A stretch of DNA of 64,000 bases from Tropicimonas sp. IMCC6043 (lineage in GTDB: Bacteria; Pseudomonadota; Alphaproteobacteria; Rhodobacterales; Rhodobacteraceae): the NCBI RefSeq assembly GCF_004146235.1, contig NZ_SELO01000017.1, positions 1 to 64,000 of the forward strand, in the 5' to 3' direction. The notes beneath the pieces were generated by a model, which saw only the letters and a list, made by a program, of their open reading frames with translations, searched no databases and was not told the origin of the DNA. Position numbers and translations under genes: made by a program. Shown one piece after another: positions 57,201 through 64,000 of this stretch; within the stretch, counting starts at the first letter, position 1, and every line of letters begins with the position of its first letter.

Positions 57201-57482
57201 AGCGACGTCATGCTGCCGGGCCGGCTGCTCGGGCCGGCCCTTGCCGAAAAGATCCGCAGACTCCGGCCCGAGCTCCGCGTCGTCTTCATGTCCGGTTTCG
57301 CCGACGCCCGGTCGGACCCCGGCAGCGCGTTGCCGCCGGGCGCGCCTCTGTTGCGAAAACCGTTTCGCAAGATCGAGTTGACCGAGGCGGTCGCCCGGGC
57401 CCTCCGACATCAGGACCGTAGCGCGCGTGGACGGGCCGGACGGATGATTGCCTTTCCCGCCGTGACGCGTCTACATCCCTGA
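54276..57482 (+). CDS. hybrid sensor histidine kinase with CHASE and PAS domains
   Basis: The 1068-residue protein begins with a membrane segment near residues 18-34 and a CHASE-like sensor region outside the membrane (about 45-250). A second membrane segment lies near 263-283. Three PAS-like domains follow (about 290-410, 420-540 and 555-665). The histidine kinase core has His688 (GGLAHDFNN) and ATPase boxes NLALNARDAM and GTGLGLSM. A receiver domain ends the protein, with the phosphoacceptor Asp977 (LLSDVMLPG). It can thus signal internally or to a separate partner. The signal is unknown. No response regulator gene is adjacent. Confidence 0.9.
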   Translation: MNGEFEDVLPRSGRVRPVALALVVLALMMFATLLVQRQFDRVRRDEIRAVTAARANAIAAEVDTRLNFQIQAVRHTAEHIAQDTTRDEDIGERLARLQRQFDDFQALNWVDPQGIIQIVTPLRGNEPALGLSLPDLPVPSRVLARARETRKVAATPPLELAQGGTGFVFYVPVLAEGHLHGFVNGVIRSDRLLAQVFGPRLGNSHVLDIRDATGEKLFRSPGVASDYTVERAVRVADRRWILSLSPTQSSITASGPAQGRVILGLGGALALSMSFLSYAALVRQRALEQSEERFAFAMEGASEGLWDWNLETGEIYFSPRYFLMLGYRPEDMANDFSTFAELVHPDDRAHALADPHVVFGGDTTVVENEFRLRHKDGSWRNILSRAFVSRRNGRAVRMVGTHLDVTESHRQQRRLFEAERLTREGIEALPVGFAYFDPQGKLVLWNTRFPDLLPSPCATVEIGLPFEHVLRCIAPQVAAANECKDAGDFVQRRRAAIAEGGGHWVGQYPDGRRITAYEHPTSSGGFITVLLDVTERVAAEEALRQSQKRLEEAVRIARLGSWSVHPDQRLEVSPEACEILGMTPQQLSGRITDLEPYVHPDDWQRMRDAFAAAWKGGAPYDFVHRAIMPSGEIRTLRERGEILRDAEGTFLGMSGSVQDITEQARLESQLHQAQKMEAIGQLTGGLAHDFNNLLAVILGNAELLQEDFPDSQPLCTAIIRASRRGAEIAQRLLTFARRQPIWPEPVDIAGLARDIHALSARTLGDTIEVRLDLPDDLWFAATDSGQAENALLNLALNARDAMPEGGRLLIACENVSLARREADGLGLEPGDYVRLSVRDEGAGMSEAVRARAFDPFFTTKEHGKGTGLGLSMAYGFARQSNGAIEIESSEGVGTCVNLFLPRAAAPESTESTAAAVLGDASAPGNSTVLVIEDEPDVRRMTCHLLRGEGYSVLEAADADSALEIVATHPEISLLLSDVMLPGRLLGPALAEKIRRLRPELRVVFMSGFADARSDPGSALPPGAPLLRKPFRKIELTEAVARALRHQDRSARGRAGRMIAFPAVTRLHP

Positions 57483-57529
57483 CAGACCGCGCCCGCCACT
57501 GCGCGGCGCAAACGCCACCAGGGCCCGAC

Positions 57530-57979
57530 ATGACCGAACTCCGCTTCAGACGAATAGCCGGCAATGACGACCTGCCGCTGCCCTCCTATGCCACGGCGGG
57601 TGCGGCCGGAATGGACCTGCGCGCCTTCCTGCCCGCGGGTCCGATCACCTTTCGGCACGGCCAGCTCGAACTGATCTCCACAGGCTTCTGTGTCGAGCTT
57701 CCCCCAGGCACCGAGATGCAGATCCGGCCGCGCTCCGGTCTGTCGCTCCGGCACGGCTTCATCCTGCCGAACAGCCCCGGCACGGTGGACGAGGATTATC
57801 GCGGCGAGGTGAAGATCGGACTCTACTATCTCGGCCAAAGCCCGTTTTCGATCCGCCACGGCGACCGTATCGCCCAGGCCGTTGTCGCCGACATTCGGCG
57901 TGTGTCCGTCTTGGAGGTCGAGACGCTCTCGCAGACCGACCGCGGCGCCGGCGGCTTCGGATCGACAGGGCTCGAGTGA
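57530..57979 (+). CDS. dut: dUTP diphosphatase
   Basis: This 149-residue protein converts dUTP to dUMP and pyrophosphate. The conserved motifs are visible: GMDLRAF, RSGLSLRHG, GTVDEDYRGE, GDRIAQAVV and the C-terminal RGAGGFGSTG. It is a homotrimer in other bacteria. It lies 4 bases from the coaBC stop on the opposite strand; the dut-coaBC pairing is common in bacteria, here convergent. Confidence 0.95.
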   Translation: MTELRFRRIAGNDDLPLPSYATAGAAGMDLRAFLPAGPITFRHGQLELISTGFCVELPPGTEMQIRPRSGLSLRHGFILPNSPGTVDEDYRGEVKIGLYYLGQSPFSIRHGDRIAQAVVADIRRVSVLEVETLSQTDRGAGGFGSTGLE

Positions 57980-57983
57980 TCTC

Positions 57984-59189
57984 TCAGGCCAGCGCCGCCG
58001 CGATCCGCGCGGCGAGCCGCCGCGCCACCTCTGCCTTGCCCATGCGCGGCCAGCGCTCGGCACCCGCCTCTGAAATGAGCACGACCTCGTTCTCGGTGCC
58101 GCCCATGATGCCCGTCCCCGCCGAGACGTCGTTGGCCAGGATCCAGTCGCATCCCTTGCGCGCCCGCTTCGACGTGGCGTGCTCGACGACCTGCTCGGTC
58201 TCCGCCGCGAAGCCCACGACGAGCCCAGGGCGCCCCTCGGCAAGCCGCGATACCTCGGCGAGAATGTCCGGATTCTCGGCGAACTCCAACTCCGGCGGCC
58301 GCCCCGAGCCGTCCTTCTTCATCTTCTGCGTCCCGGCATTGGCGACCCGCCAATCTGCCACCGCTGCCGCGAACACGCCCGCATCCGCCGGTAGCGCCGC
58401 CAGGACCGCGTCGCGCATTTCCCGCGCCGTCTCGACCGCGATCACCTCCGCTCCGGGTGGCGGCGCAACCTGGGCCGGGCCGGTGACGAAACTCACACGC
58501 GCGCCAAGTGCCAGAAGGGCCGCGGCGATCGCCGTGCCCTGCGCCCCGCTCGACCGGTTGGCGATGTAGCGCACCGGGTCGATCGGCTCATGCGTCGGTC
58601 CCGAGGTCACCACGACATGGCGCCCTGCCAGCGGCCCGCCGGCCAGCGCCGCCTCGATCGCCTCGACGATCTGAGGCACCTCGGCCATCCGCCCGAAGCC
58701 GAACTCGCCGCAGGCCATCGGTCCCTCGGTCGGACCGACTTGCAGGATCCCGTCCCCCTCCAGCAGCGCAAGGTTGCGCCGGGTGGCCGCATGCTCCCAC
58801 ATCCGCACATTCATCGCCGGCGCGATCAACACCCGCTTGTCGGTGGCCATCAGCAGCGTCGAACCGAGGTCATTGGCATGGCCATGCGCCATCTTTGCCA
58901 TCAGGTCCGCAGTCGCCGGCGCCACCACGACCAGATCCGCCGCCCGGCTCAGCTCGATATGCCCCATCTCCGCTTCGTCGGTGAGGTTGAAGAGATCATG
59001 ATAGACCTTTTCCGCCGCAAGCGCCGAGGCCGAGAGCGGGGTGACGAACTGCTCCGCCGCCGGTGTCAGCACCGGCGTCACCGCGTGCCCCCGCTCGCGC
59101 AGCCGCCGGATCAGGTCGAGCGATTTGAAGGCAGCGATGCCACCGCCGATGATCAGAAGAATGCGCTTGCCACTGTCCATTTCGGTCAT
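57984..59189 (-). CDS. coaBC: bifunctional phosphopantothenoylcysteine synthetase/decarboxylase
   Basis: This 401-residue protein makes 4'-phosphopantetheine from phosphopantothenate and cysteine in coenzyme A synthesis. The N-terminal CoaC half is an FMN decarboxylase with APAMNVRMW and the catalytic cysteine in MACGEFGFGRM. The C-terminal CoaB half has ATP-binding VTSGPTHEPIDPVR. The start at 59189 (MTEMDSGKR) is normal. A short upstream reading frame overlaps it (see 59186). Confidence 0.95.
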   Translation of the reverse strand: MTEMDSGKRILLIIGGGIAAFKSLDLIRRLRERGHAVTPVLTPAAEQFVTPLSASALAAEKVYHDLFNLTDEAEMGHIELSRAADLVVVAPATADLMAKMAHGHANDLGSTLLMATDKRVLIAPAMNVRMWEHAATRRNLALLEGDGILQVGPTEGPMACGEFGFGRMAEVPQIVEAIEAALAGGPLAGRHVVVTSGPTHEPIDPVRYIANRSSGAQGTAIAAALLALGARVSFVTGPAQVAPPPGAEVIAVETAREMRDAVLAALPADAGVFAAAVADWRVANAGTQKMKKDGSGRPPELEFAENPDILAEVSRLAEGRPGLVVGFAAETEQVVEHATSKRARKGCDWILANDVSAGTGIMGGTENEVVLISEAGAERWPRMGKAEVARRLAARIAAALA

Positions 59190-59302
59190 CCCGGTTTGCC
59201 TTCTCCGGGTGTAGGCAGCGCGGAAGCTCGGCGCAAGCCGCGCTCGGTCTCCTGCAGGCCAATGACGCGATCGAGAGCGCGGCGCAGAACAAGGGTCTTC
59301 AT
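59186..59302 (-). CDS. possible 38-residue leader peptide before coaBC
   Basis: A short frame with ATG at 59302 encodes 38 residues (MKTLVLRRALDRVIGLQETE at the start) and ends in a TGA that overlaps the coaBC start by 4 bases. Such overlap can couple translation. The peptide has no known family and its ribosome binding site is poor, so it may be chance. Confidence 0.25.
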   Translation of the reverse strand: MKTLVLRRALDRVIGLQETERGLRRASALPTPGEGKPG

Positions 59303-59364
59303 CGCCTGCCGTGATTGAAATCAGGCTTGGTCGGCCGGGCGCCTCCCCCTAGGACGCTGGGAAC

Positions 59365-60519
59365 CTAGGCGACCTTCTGTCCAGCGCGCCAGACACCGGC
59401 GAGCGCGCCGCCGGGCTCCAGATGAACGAAATCCGCCGCGCGCCCGGCGGCGAGATGACCGAACCGGTCGTCGATCCCCATGAGCGCCGCAGGCACCGAG
59501 GTGGCCATGGCAAGGGTCGCCTCGCGCGGATGCCCGATCACTTCGACGAGGTTTCGGATCGCGGTGGCGAGGTCGAGATCGGCCCCGGCCAGCGTACCGT
59601 CGGCCAGCGTCAGCCGTCCGTCCCGTCGGATGATCCGGCGACCGTTCAGAACGAAGTGATCGTCCTCCGTGCCGGCCGGGGCCATCGCGTCGGACACGAG
59701 GAAAATGCGGCCCGGCCCCTGCTTGGCCCGGAGCGCGGTAGCGAGTGCCGCGGGATGGACGTGCAGCAGGTCGGCAATCAGCCCCGCCGAGAGACGCCCG
59801 TCGGCGAGCGCCGCGCCCACGACGCCGGGCGCCCGATGCCCCATCTGGCTCATCGCGTTGAACAGGTGGGTGACGCAGCGCGCCCCGGCATCCGCGGCGG
59901 CGCGGCAGGTGTCGAAATCGGTGTCGGTATGGCCGAGAGAGACCACCGCCCCCGCCTCTGCCAGCGCCGCGATCTGTTCGTTGCTTACGCTCTCGGGCGC
60001 GACGGTCAGCATCAGCGCGGGCAAGGCGCGGGCGGCACGGGTCAGCAGCGCCAGGTCGCGCTCATCCATCGGCCGGATAAGCGACGGGTCGTGTGCGCCC
60101 TTCCGTGCCACCGAGAGATGTGGGCCCTCGAGGTGCAGCCCGGCAATTCCGGGAACGCCTGCCGCGACGGCCTTCCGCACCGCCGCGATGGCAGCTTCGG
60201 TGCGCTCGAACGTGTCGGTGATGAGAGTCGGCAGGATCGCCGCGGCGCCAAGCCGTCCATGGGCCTCCGCCATGGTGGCGAGCGTGGCGACATCCTGGGC
60301 GCCGTTGAACATCACGCCGCCGCCGCCATTCACCTGAAGATCGACGAAGCCCGGGGCAAGAACGCCCGACAACGGAGTGACATCGACACCTTCCGGAAGG
60401 TCGCCCTCCGGCAGGATCGCGGCGACCTCCGTTCCGCGGATCAGGAGCGCGCGCCCCGCCGAGAGGGTTGTGCCGTCGAAGATTTCGGCCCCGACAAAGG
60501 CCCGGTCAGCTTCCGTCAT
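59365..60519 (-). CDS. nagA: N-acetylglucosamine-6-phosphate deacetylase
   Basis: This 384-residue amidohydrolase removes acetate from N-acetylglucosamine 6-phosphate to give glucosamine 6-phosphate. It has the NagA motifs GLHLEGPHLS, SLGHTD and the HLFNAMS segment, all near metal or substrate. The expected metal-ligand residues are present. It is the last gene of a four-gene minus-strand operon and overlaps the SIS gene by 4 bases. The length and start are normal. Confidence 0.93.
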   Translation of the reverse strand: MTEADRAFVGAEIFDGTTLSAGRALLIRGTEVAAILPEGDLPEGVDVTPLSGVLAPGFVDLQVNGGGGVMFNGAQDVATLATMAEAHGRLGAAAILPTLITDTFERTEAAIAAVRKAVAAGVPGIAGLHLEGPHLSVARKGAHDPSLIRPMDERDLALLTRAARALPALMLTVAPESVSNEQIAALAEAGAVVSLGHTDTDFDTCRAAADAGARCVTHLFNAMSQMGHRAPGVVGAALADGRLSAGLIADLLHVHPAALATALRAKQGPGRIFLVSDAMAPAGTEDDHFVLNGRRIIRRDGRLTLADGTLAGADLDLATAIRNLVEVIGHPREATLAMATSVPAALMGIDDRFGHLAAGRAADFVHLEPGGALAGVWRAGQKVA

Positions 60520-61547
60520 AGCGTTTCGGTAACCTTCTTCAGGTGCCGCGGTGCGTCGGGGTCAATCCCGCGCGAGGTCGCGAACCGTTCCACCATCGAA
60601 TAGAATGACACGATCAGGCTGATCGGGTCGGTGAGCGGATGCGCTGTGCGCACGGTGTCAATCGCGCTGGCAAGGCTGGCCTGGCGGCTGGTGACGAACA
60701 CCCGGGCGCCCTTCTCGGCGATCTGATCGGCAATTCCCGTAACGGCGGATTCCGCGGCGTCGGCGGCGGCGAAGCAGAGCACCGGGAACCCCTCGCCGAC
60801 GATCGACACCGGGCCATGCAAAACTTCGGCCGAGGAGTAGCTTTCAGCGTGCAGCTGGCAGGTTTCCTTGAACTTCAGCGCCGCCTCGTTGGAGATCGCC
60901 CAGACCGGGCCGCGCCCGAGGGTGTAGAGCGACGGCGCGCTGCCGATCGCTTCGCGAACCTCGGGCCAGTCGATCCGAGTCGCCCCGTCGAGAAGATCCG
61001 GCAGGGCGCGGATCGCCGCGACGAGGTCTTTGTCGCCTTTCCATTCCGCCAGAAGCATCAGGCCGGCTACAGCCGAGGTAACGAAGGTCTTGGTGGCGGC
61101 CACAGAGCGTTCCGGTCCGGCATGGATGTCGAGCGTGTGGCCGCAGACCTCGGCCAGCGGCGAGGCGGAATCGTTGGTGATCGCCATGGTCAGCGCCCCG
61201 TCGCGCGTTGCGGCGCAGGCGAGTTCCACGATGTCGGGACTCTTGCCGGATTGCGACACCGCGATGCAGAGGCTCCGGGCAAGCTTGAGTGGGGCGCCGT
61301 AGATCGAGGCAACCGACGGCCCGACCGACGCCACCGGCAGGCCAAGCAGCAATTCACTGGCATATTTCAGATAGGTGCAGGCATGGTCCGAGGACCCACG
61401 TGCAACGGTGATGGCAAAGGCCGGGTCATGGCCGGCGGCGGCGGCGGCCGCGTCGGAGATCGCAGCCCCGCCCTGCGTCAACAGGCGCTCCACTGCGGTG
61501 GGGATCTCCTCGATCTCGCGCCGCATCTGGGTGGTCTCTTGCTGCAT
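60516..61547 (-). CDS. SIS-domain amino-sugar deaminase/isomerase, AgaS/NagB-II type
   Basis: This 343-residue protein has two SIS domains, as in the isomerase half of glucosamine-6-phosphate synthase but without the glutaminase domain. Typical segments are VARGSSDHACTYLKY, AVSQSGKSPDIVE, ATKTFVTS and LKFKETCQLHAES. It probably deaminates and isomerises glucosamine 6-phosphate to fructose 6-phosphate after NagA. It starts at the ATG at 61547, just before the regulator gene. It overlaps nagA by 4 bases. Confidence 0.88.
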   Translation of the reverse strand: MQQETTQMRREIEEIPTAVERLLTQGGAAISDAAAAAAGHDPAFAITVARGSSDHACTYLKYASELLLGLPVASVGPSVASIYGAPLKLARSLCIAVSQSGKSPDIVELACAATRDGALTMAITNDSASPLAEVCGHTLDIHAGPERSVAATKTFVTSAVAGLMLLAEWKGDKDLVAAIRALPDLLDGATRIDWPEVREAIGSAPSLYTLGRGPVWAISNEAALKFKETCQLHAESYSSAEVLHGPVSIVGEGFPVLCFAAADAAESAVTGIADQIAEKGARVFVTSRQASLASAIDTVRTAHPLTDPISLIVSFYSMVERFATSRGIDPDAPRHLKKVTETL

Positions 61548-61549
61548 GG

Positions 61550-62314
61550 TCAATCCTGTCTGTTGATGAGTTTCAGCTCGGCGACGAAGTCGTAGGCGTC
61601 GCCGCGATATGTGGACCGGGTGAACTCGACGATCCGCCCGTCGGCGAGATAGGACCGCCGCTCGATCCTCAGCCCCGCGTCGCGCGGTTTGAGGTCGAGC
61701 AATCTCGCCTCCTCTTCGCCGAGGTTGATCGCGGAGATCTTCTGCAACGCCCGTACCGGGTGGGAGCCGAGGCGTTCGAGCTCCCGGTAGAGCGAGGTCT
61801 CGACCTTCAGCGGGTCGGGCAGCATCTCGACCGGCAGGGCGGCGCGCTCGATCGCCATCGGCCTGTCGCCGGCGCTGCGCAGGCGCGACAGCCGCGCAAC
61901 GTAGTCGCCGGAGGAGAGCGCAAGCGCCACGACCTCTTCGGGCGACGGCAGGAAGATGCCGCGTTCGAGCCAGGTCGCGTTGGTCTCCATGCCACGCCGG
62001 ACCATGTCCTCGGTGAAGGAGGTGAGGCGTGACAGCGATTGCTCGACGCGATGCCCCTGCGCCTTGACGAAAGATCCCGACCCCTGACGCTGCACGATAA
62101 TGCCGCGGGCGACGAGCTCCTGGATTGCCTTGCGCACGGTCACGCGCGACAGGCCAGTCTGCGCGGCAATTTCGCGCTCGGGTGGCAGCGGCGCGTCCGG
62201 CGTGAAGATCCTTTGCGCAATTCCGTCCTCTATCCGCCGGCGCAGCCGGGCGTAGCGCGGGCCAGTGGCGGCCTCCATCCAGTCGCCAGGGGCGAGGAAG
62301 TCGATCACACTCAT
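61550..62314 (-). CDS. GntR-family regulator, HutC type
   Basis: This 254-residue protein has an N-terminal GntR winged helix (IFTPDAPLPPEREIAAQTGLS, in parts: PPEREIAAQ and SRVTVRKAIQEL). It has a C-terminal UTRA domain that binds a sugar phosphate or amino acid. Its start overlaps the end of the kinase gene by 4 bases. It lies within the amino-sugar operon, so it probably responds to glucosamine 6-phosphate or N-acetylglucosamine 6-phosphate, like NagR. The mirror-image sites at 63181-63318 are its likely targets. Confidence 0.9.
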   Translation of the reverse strand: MSVIDFLAPGDWMEAATGPRYARLRRRIEDGIAQRIFTPDAPLPPEREIAAQTGLSRVTVRKAIQELVARGIIVQRQGSGSFVKAQGHRVEQSLSRLTSFTEDMVRRGMETNATWLERGIFLPSPEEVVALALSSGDYVARLSRLRSAGDRPMAIERAALPVEMLPDPLKVETSLYRELERLGSHPVRALQKISAINLGEEEARLLDLKPRDAGLRIERRSYLADGRIVEFTRSTYRGDAYDFVAELKLINRQD

Positions 62315-63177
62315 GCCCCGCGCTCCCGCAGCCGGGCGGCCAGCGCCAGCGCACCATCGAGCGCGGTGCCGCGTGGCGGCACCGTCTCGATGCCGAGCCA
62401 GCGCGCATAGGCCGGCCCCAACCCACCTGTCAGGCAGAGCGGCTCGGATGCGGTCCAGCCCAGCCGGTCGAGCCCGCGCCGGATGTAATCGGCACCCTCC
62501 GACATCAGCGCCGCGGCCAGCGGGTCGCCCTCCTCCGCGGCATCCACCAGCCGCCGCGCCAGCCGCGCATAGTCTCCCGGCCGCGCCTGCAGCGAGAACT
62601 GCACCACCGCGCCGGGATCGTCGCCGTGTTCGGCCAGCAGCATGCGGCCGAACCCCGTCATCTCGACCAACCCGTCGACCGCCAGCATCAATTCCTCGAA
62701 GGACCGCCGCATCAGCCAGGCACCGGAGGCCTGGTCTCCGACATAGAATCCCCAGCCACCAAGGCCGGTGATCTCGCCGCCGGCCTGCCGGCCGATGAAC
62801 GAGCCGGTGCCGATCGCCGCCACCGCCCCATCCGCCTCTCCAAGCGCCCCGGCGATCGTGGTTGGTCGGTCGTCGGTCACCGCCGCCTGCCGAATCGGCA
62901 GTGCGGCAGCCACCCGCCCGGCGATCGCAGGGCTCATGACTCCGGCCAGGCCAAGATGAGCGGTTCCGCCCGCGACGGCGTCCATGGTCACGCCAGCCGT
63001 CGCTGCGGCCTCGGCCAGCGCAGCACCAATGGTCGCGAGGGCGCCATCGAAATCGGTCGAGACATTGGCCGATCCGAGTTTCGCTTCGTGGCGCGCGCCC
63101 GCGACAGATAGCGCCACCCGGCAGGAGGTTCCTCCGCCGTCGACGCCGATCAGAATGGGGTGGTGTTCCTGTTGCAT
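62311..63177 (-). CDS. BadF/BadG-type N-acetylhexosamine kinase
   Basis: This 288-residue protein belongs to the ASKHA kinases of the BadF/BadG/BcrA/BcrD group, which include N-acetylglucosamine kinases. The N-terminal phosphate motif GVDGGGTSCRVAL and the second motif AIGTGSFIG are clear. It would phosphorylate N-acetylglucosamine or a related sugar that enters the cell, feeding NagA. It starts at the ATG at 63177 and is the first gene of the operon, facing the etherase gene. Confidence 0.87.
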   Translation of the reverse strand: MQQEHHPILIGVDGGGTSCRVALSVAGARHEAKLGSANVSTDFDGALATIGAALAEAAATAGVTMDAVAGGTAHLGLAGVMSPAIAGRVAAALPIRQAAVTDDRPTTIAGALGEADGAVAAIGTGSFIGRQAGGEITGLGGWGFYVGDQASGAWLMRRSFEELMLAVDGLVEMTGFGRMLLAEHGDDPGAVVQFSLQARPGDYARLARRLVDAAEEGDPLAAALMSEGADYIRRGLDRLGWTASEPLCLTGGLGPAYARWLGIETVPPRGTALDGALALAARLRERGA

Positions 63178-63180
63178 GAG

Positions 63181-63318
63181 ATACCTTTATAATACCTATC
63201 GAGACTTTGGAAGGCATTTCTTAGAAATTGGTCGTGGAAAACTCTCTGATCCGATGAGATTTCCCGAATTTTGATCGCGGAAGAAGAAAGTGGTAGACAA
63301 AAGGTATCGTAAAGGTAT
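63181..63318. promoter_or_regulatory. mirror-image operator pair in the divergent promoter
   Basis: ATACCTTTATAATACC at 63181-63196 and GGTATCGTAAAGGTAT at 63303-63318 are nearly reverse complements (14 of 16 positions). Each holds two copies of a 5-mer with an 11-bp spacing. They lie at both ends of the gap, one near each gene start. The GntR-family regulator of the operon is the most likely protein to bind them. Confidence 0.6.
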
Positions 63319-63349
63319 TGTTGTTCGAAAGATGACGGGAGGGAATCAC

Positions 63350-64000
63350 ATGCACAAGAGAGGCACGGAAGAGCTGCATCCGGATGCGCCGGGCCTCGAC
63401 GCGCGCCCGCTCTCCGAGATTGCGGCCATCCTGCTCGACGGACAGATGGCAGCCCTCGCGTCGATGGATGCAAGCCGCACCTCGATTGCTGCGGCGGCGG
63501 AGCTGATGGCCGACGCGATCCGCGCCGGCAAATGCCTGCACTACGCGGCCGCGGGTTCGTCCGGGCTGATGGCGCTGGCCGATGCCTCGGAACTGGAGGC
63601 GACCTTCGGGCTCGACGCCAGCCGGATCGCGCTGCACATGGCCGGCGGCGTTCCGGTCGACGCGCGCATGCCCGGCGCCACCGAGGACGACGACGCCTCG
63701 GCCCGAGCGGCGACCGCGACCGTTGCCGAGGGAGACGTCGTGATCGCGCTCAGCGCCAGCGGCACAACCCCCTACCCGCTCGCCTTCCTCGACGTGGCGC
63801 GCAGCCGCGGCGCGCGCACCATCGCCATTGCCAACAACCCCGGCGCGCCGATCTTCGAGGGCGCCGATATATCGATCCTGCTGCCGACGCCGCCGGAAGT
63901 GCTCGCCGGCTCCACCCGGATGGGCGCGGGAACGGCGCAGAAGGCGGCACTCAACATGATGTCGACACTGATGGGCATCGCGCTCGGCCATGTCCATGAC
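63350..64000 (+). CDS. murQ: MurQ-like N-acetylmuramic acid 6-phosphate etherase, partial
   Basis: The first 217 residues of this protein are seen; it runs past the right edge. They match MurQ, a SIS-domain enzyme that cleaves N-acetylmuramate 6-phosphate to N-acetylglucosamine 6-phosphate and lactate. The two expected glutamates are Glu81 (DASELEATF) and Glu112 (ATEDDDAS). VLAGSTRMGAGTAQK is also conserved. I chose the ATG at 63350, which has GGAGGG upstream; an ATG at 63332 is in frame but less well placed. Its product would enter the NagA/SIS pathway encoded on the opposite strand. Confidence 0.87.
   Translation, partial: MHKRGTEELHPDAPGLDARPLSEIAAILLDGQMAALASMDASRTSIAAAAELMADAIRAGKCLHYAAAGSSGLMALADASELEATFGLDASRIALHMAGGVPVDARMPGATEDDDASARAATATVAEGDVVIALSASGTTPYPLAFLDVARSRGARTIAIANNPGAPIFEGADISILLPTPPEVLAGSTRMGAGTAQKAALNMMSTLMGIALGHVHD

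Overview
The window looks like a chromosomal segment of a high-GC alphaproteobacterium of the Rhodobacterales (Roseobacter-type). The evidence is the set of families and their arrangement: a MipZ division ATPase, a sulfate adenylyltransferase fused to APS kinase, an Lrp-type regulator divergent from trxB, glyQ and glyS separated by a DUF6446-like gene, a membrane-anchored MoeB-like protein, and a small class I cytochrome c. This assignment is inferred from gene families, not from rRNA. I see no tRNA, rRNA, CRISPR array, insertion sequence or replication origin.

The most striking region is 517-9371, one compact plus-strand cluster: a DeoR-family regulator, a PfkB kinase, a LacD-like class I aldolase, a fucose/arabinose-isomerase-like protein, a Gfo/Idh/MocA oxidoreductase, a GabD-like aldehyde dehydrogenase, a SerA-like 2-hydroxyacid dehydrogenase, and both subunits of sulfopyruvate decarboxylase (ComDE). 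In order, these fit a complete route for a C6 sulfosugar. An NAD-dependent sulfoquinovosidase-like enzyme would free sulfoquinovose, which would become sulfofructose, then sulfofructose-1-phosphate, then DHAP plus sulfolactaldehyde. Sulfolactaldehyde would go to sulfolactate, sulfopyruvate and sulfoacetaldehyde. This would join a sulfo-EMP2-like upper pathway to the sulfolactate/sulfopyruvate lower pathway in one operon. No transporter and no sulfoacetaldehyde acetyltransferase (xsc) is inside the window. Repeated TTCGAAAG-type sites and inverted repeats flank the regulator gene.

The region 9399-35207 is mostly core genome. It holds a FemAB/GNAT-like protein, MipZ, the Lrp regulator and trxB, and a 693-codon frame that joins a MarR-type winged helix to Sat-CysC. 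Then come hrpB, a SleB-type cell wall hydrolase, ppdK, glyS, gltS, the DUF6446-like gene, marC and glyQ. These are followed by a secreted protease-like protein that has lost its catalytic residues, trkH, a cytochrome c, and a ribose module (rbsD, a LacI regulator, rbsK). An orphan and divergent trpB and a dimethylglycine dehydrogenase-like flavoprotein follow.

The region 39200-44077 is an accessory island with longer non-coding flanks. It carries a 1290-residue predicted surface or secreted beta-helix protein with seven 10-residue repeats near its N-terminus and a 26-bp tandem duplication at its stop codon. Next are a 2-hydroxyacid dehydrogenase with a Gln at the expected catalytic His, an SH3 protein, a family 2 glycosyltransferase, an M3 peptidase, a polar amino acid ABC transporter lacking an ATPase gene, a MoeB-like protein, an AbrB-family membrane protein divergent from a LysR regulator, a CHASE/PAS hybrid histidine kinase, dut and coaBC.

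The right end (59365-64000) is an amino-sugar and cell-wall sugar module. A minus-strand operon (BadF-type kinase, GntR/HutC regulator, SIS-domain deaminase/isomerase, nagA) is divergent from a MurQ-like etherase that runs off the window. The shared promoter region carries two mirror-image 16-bp sites that are good operator candidates.
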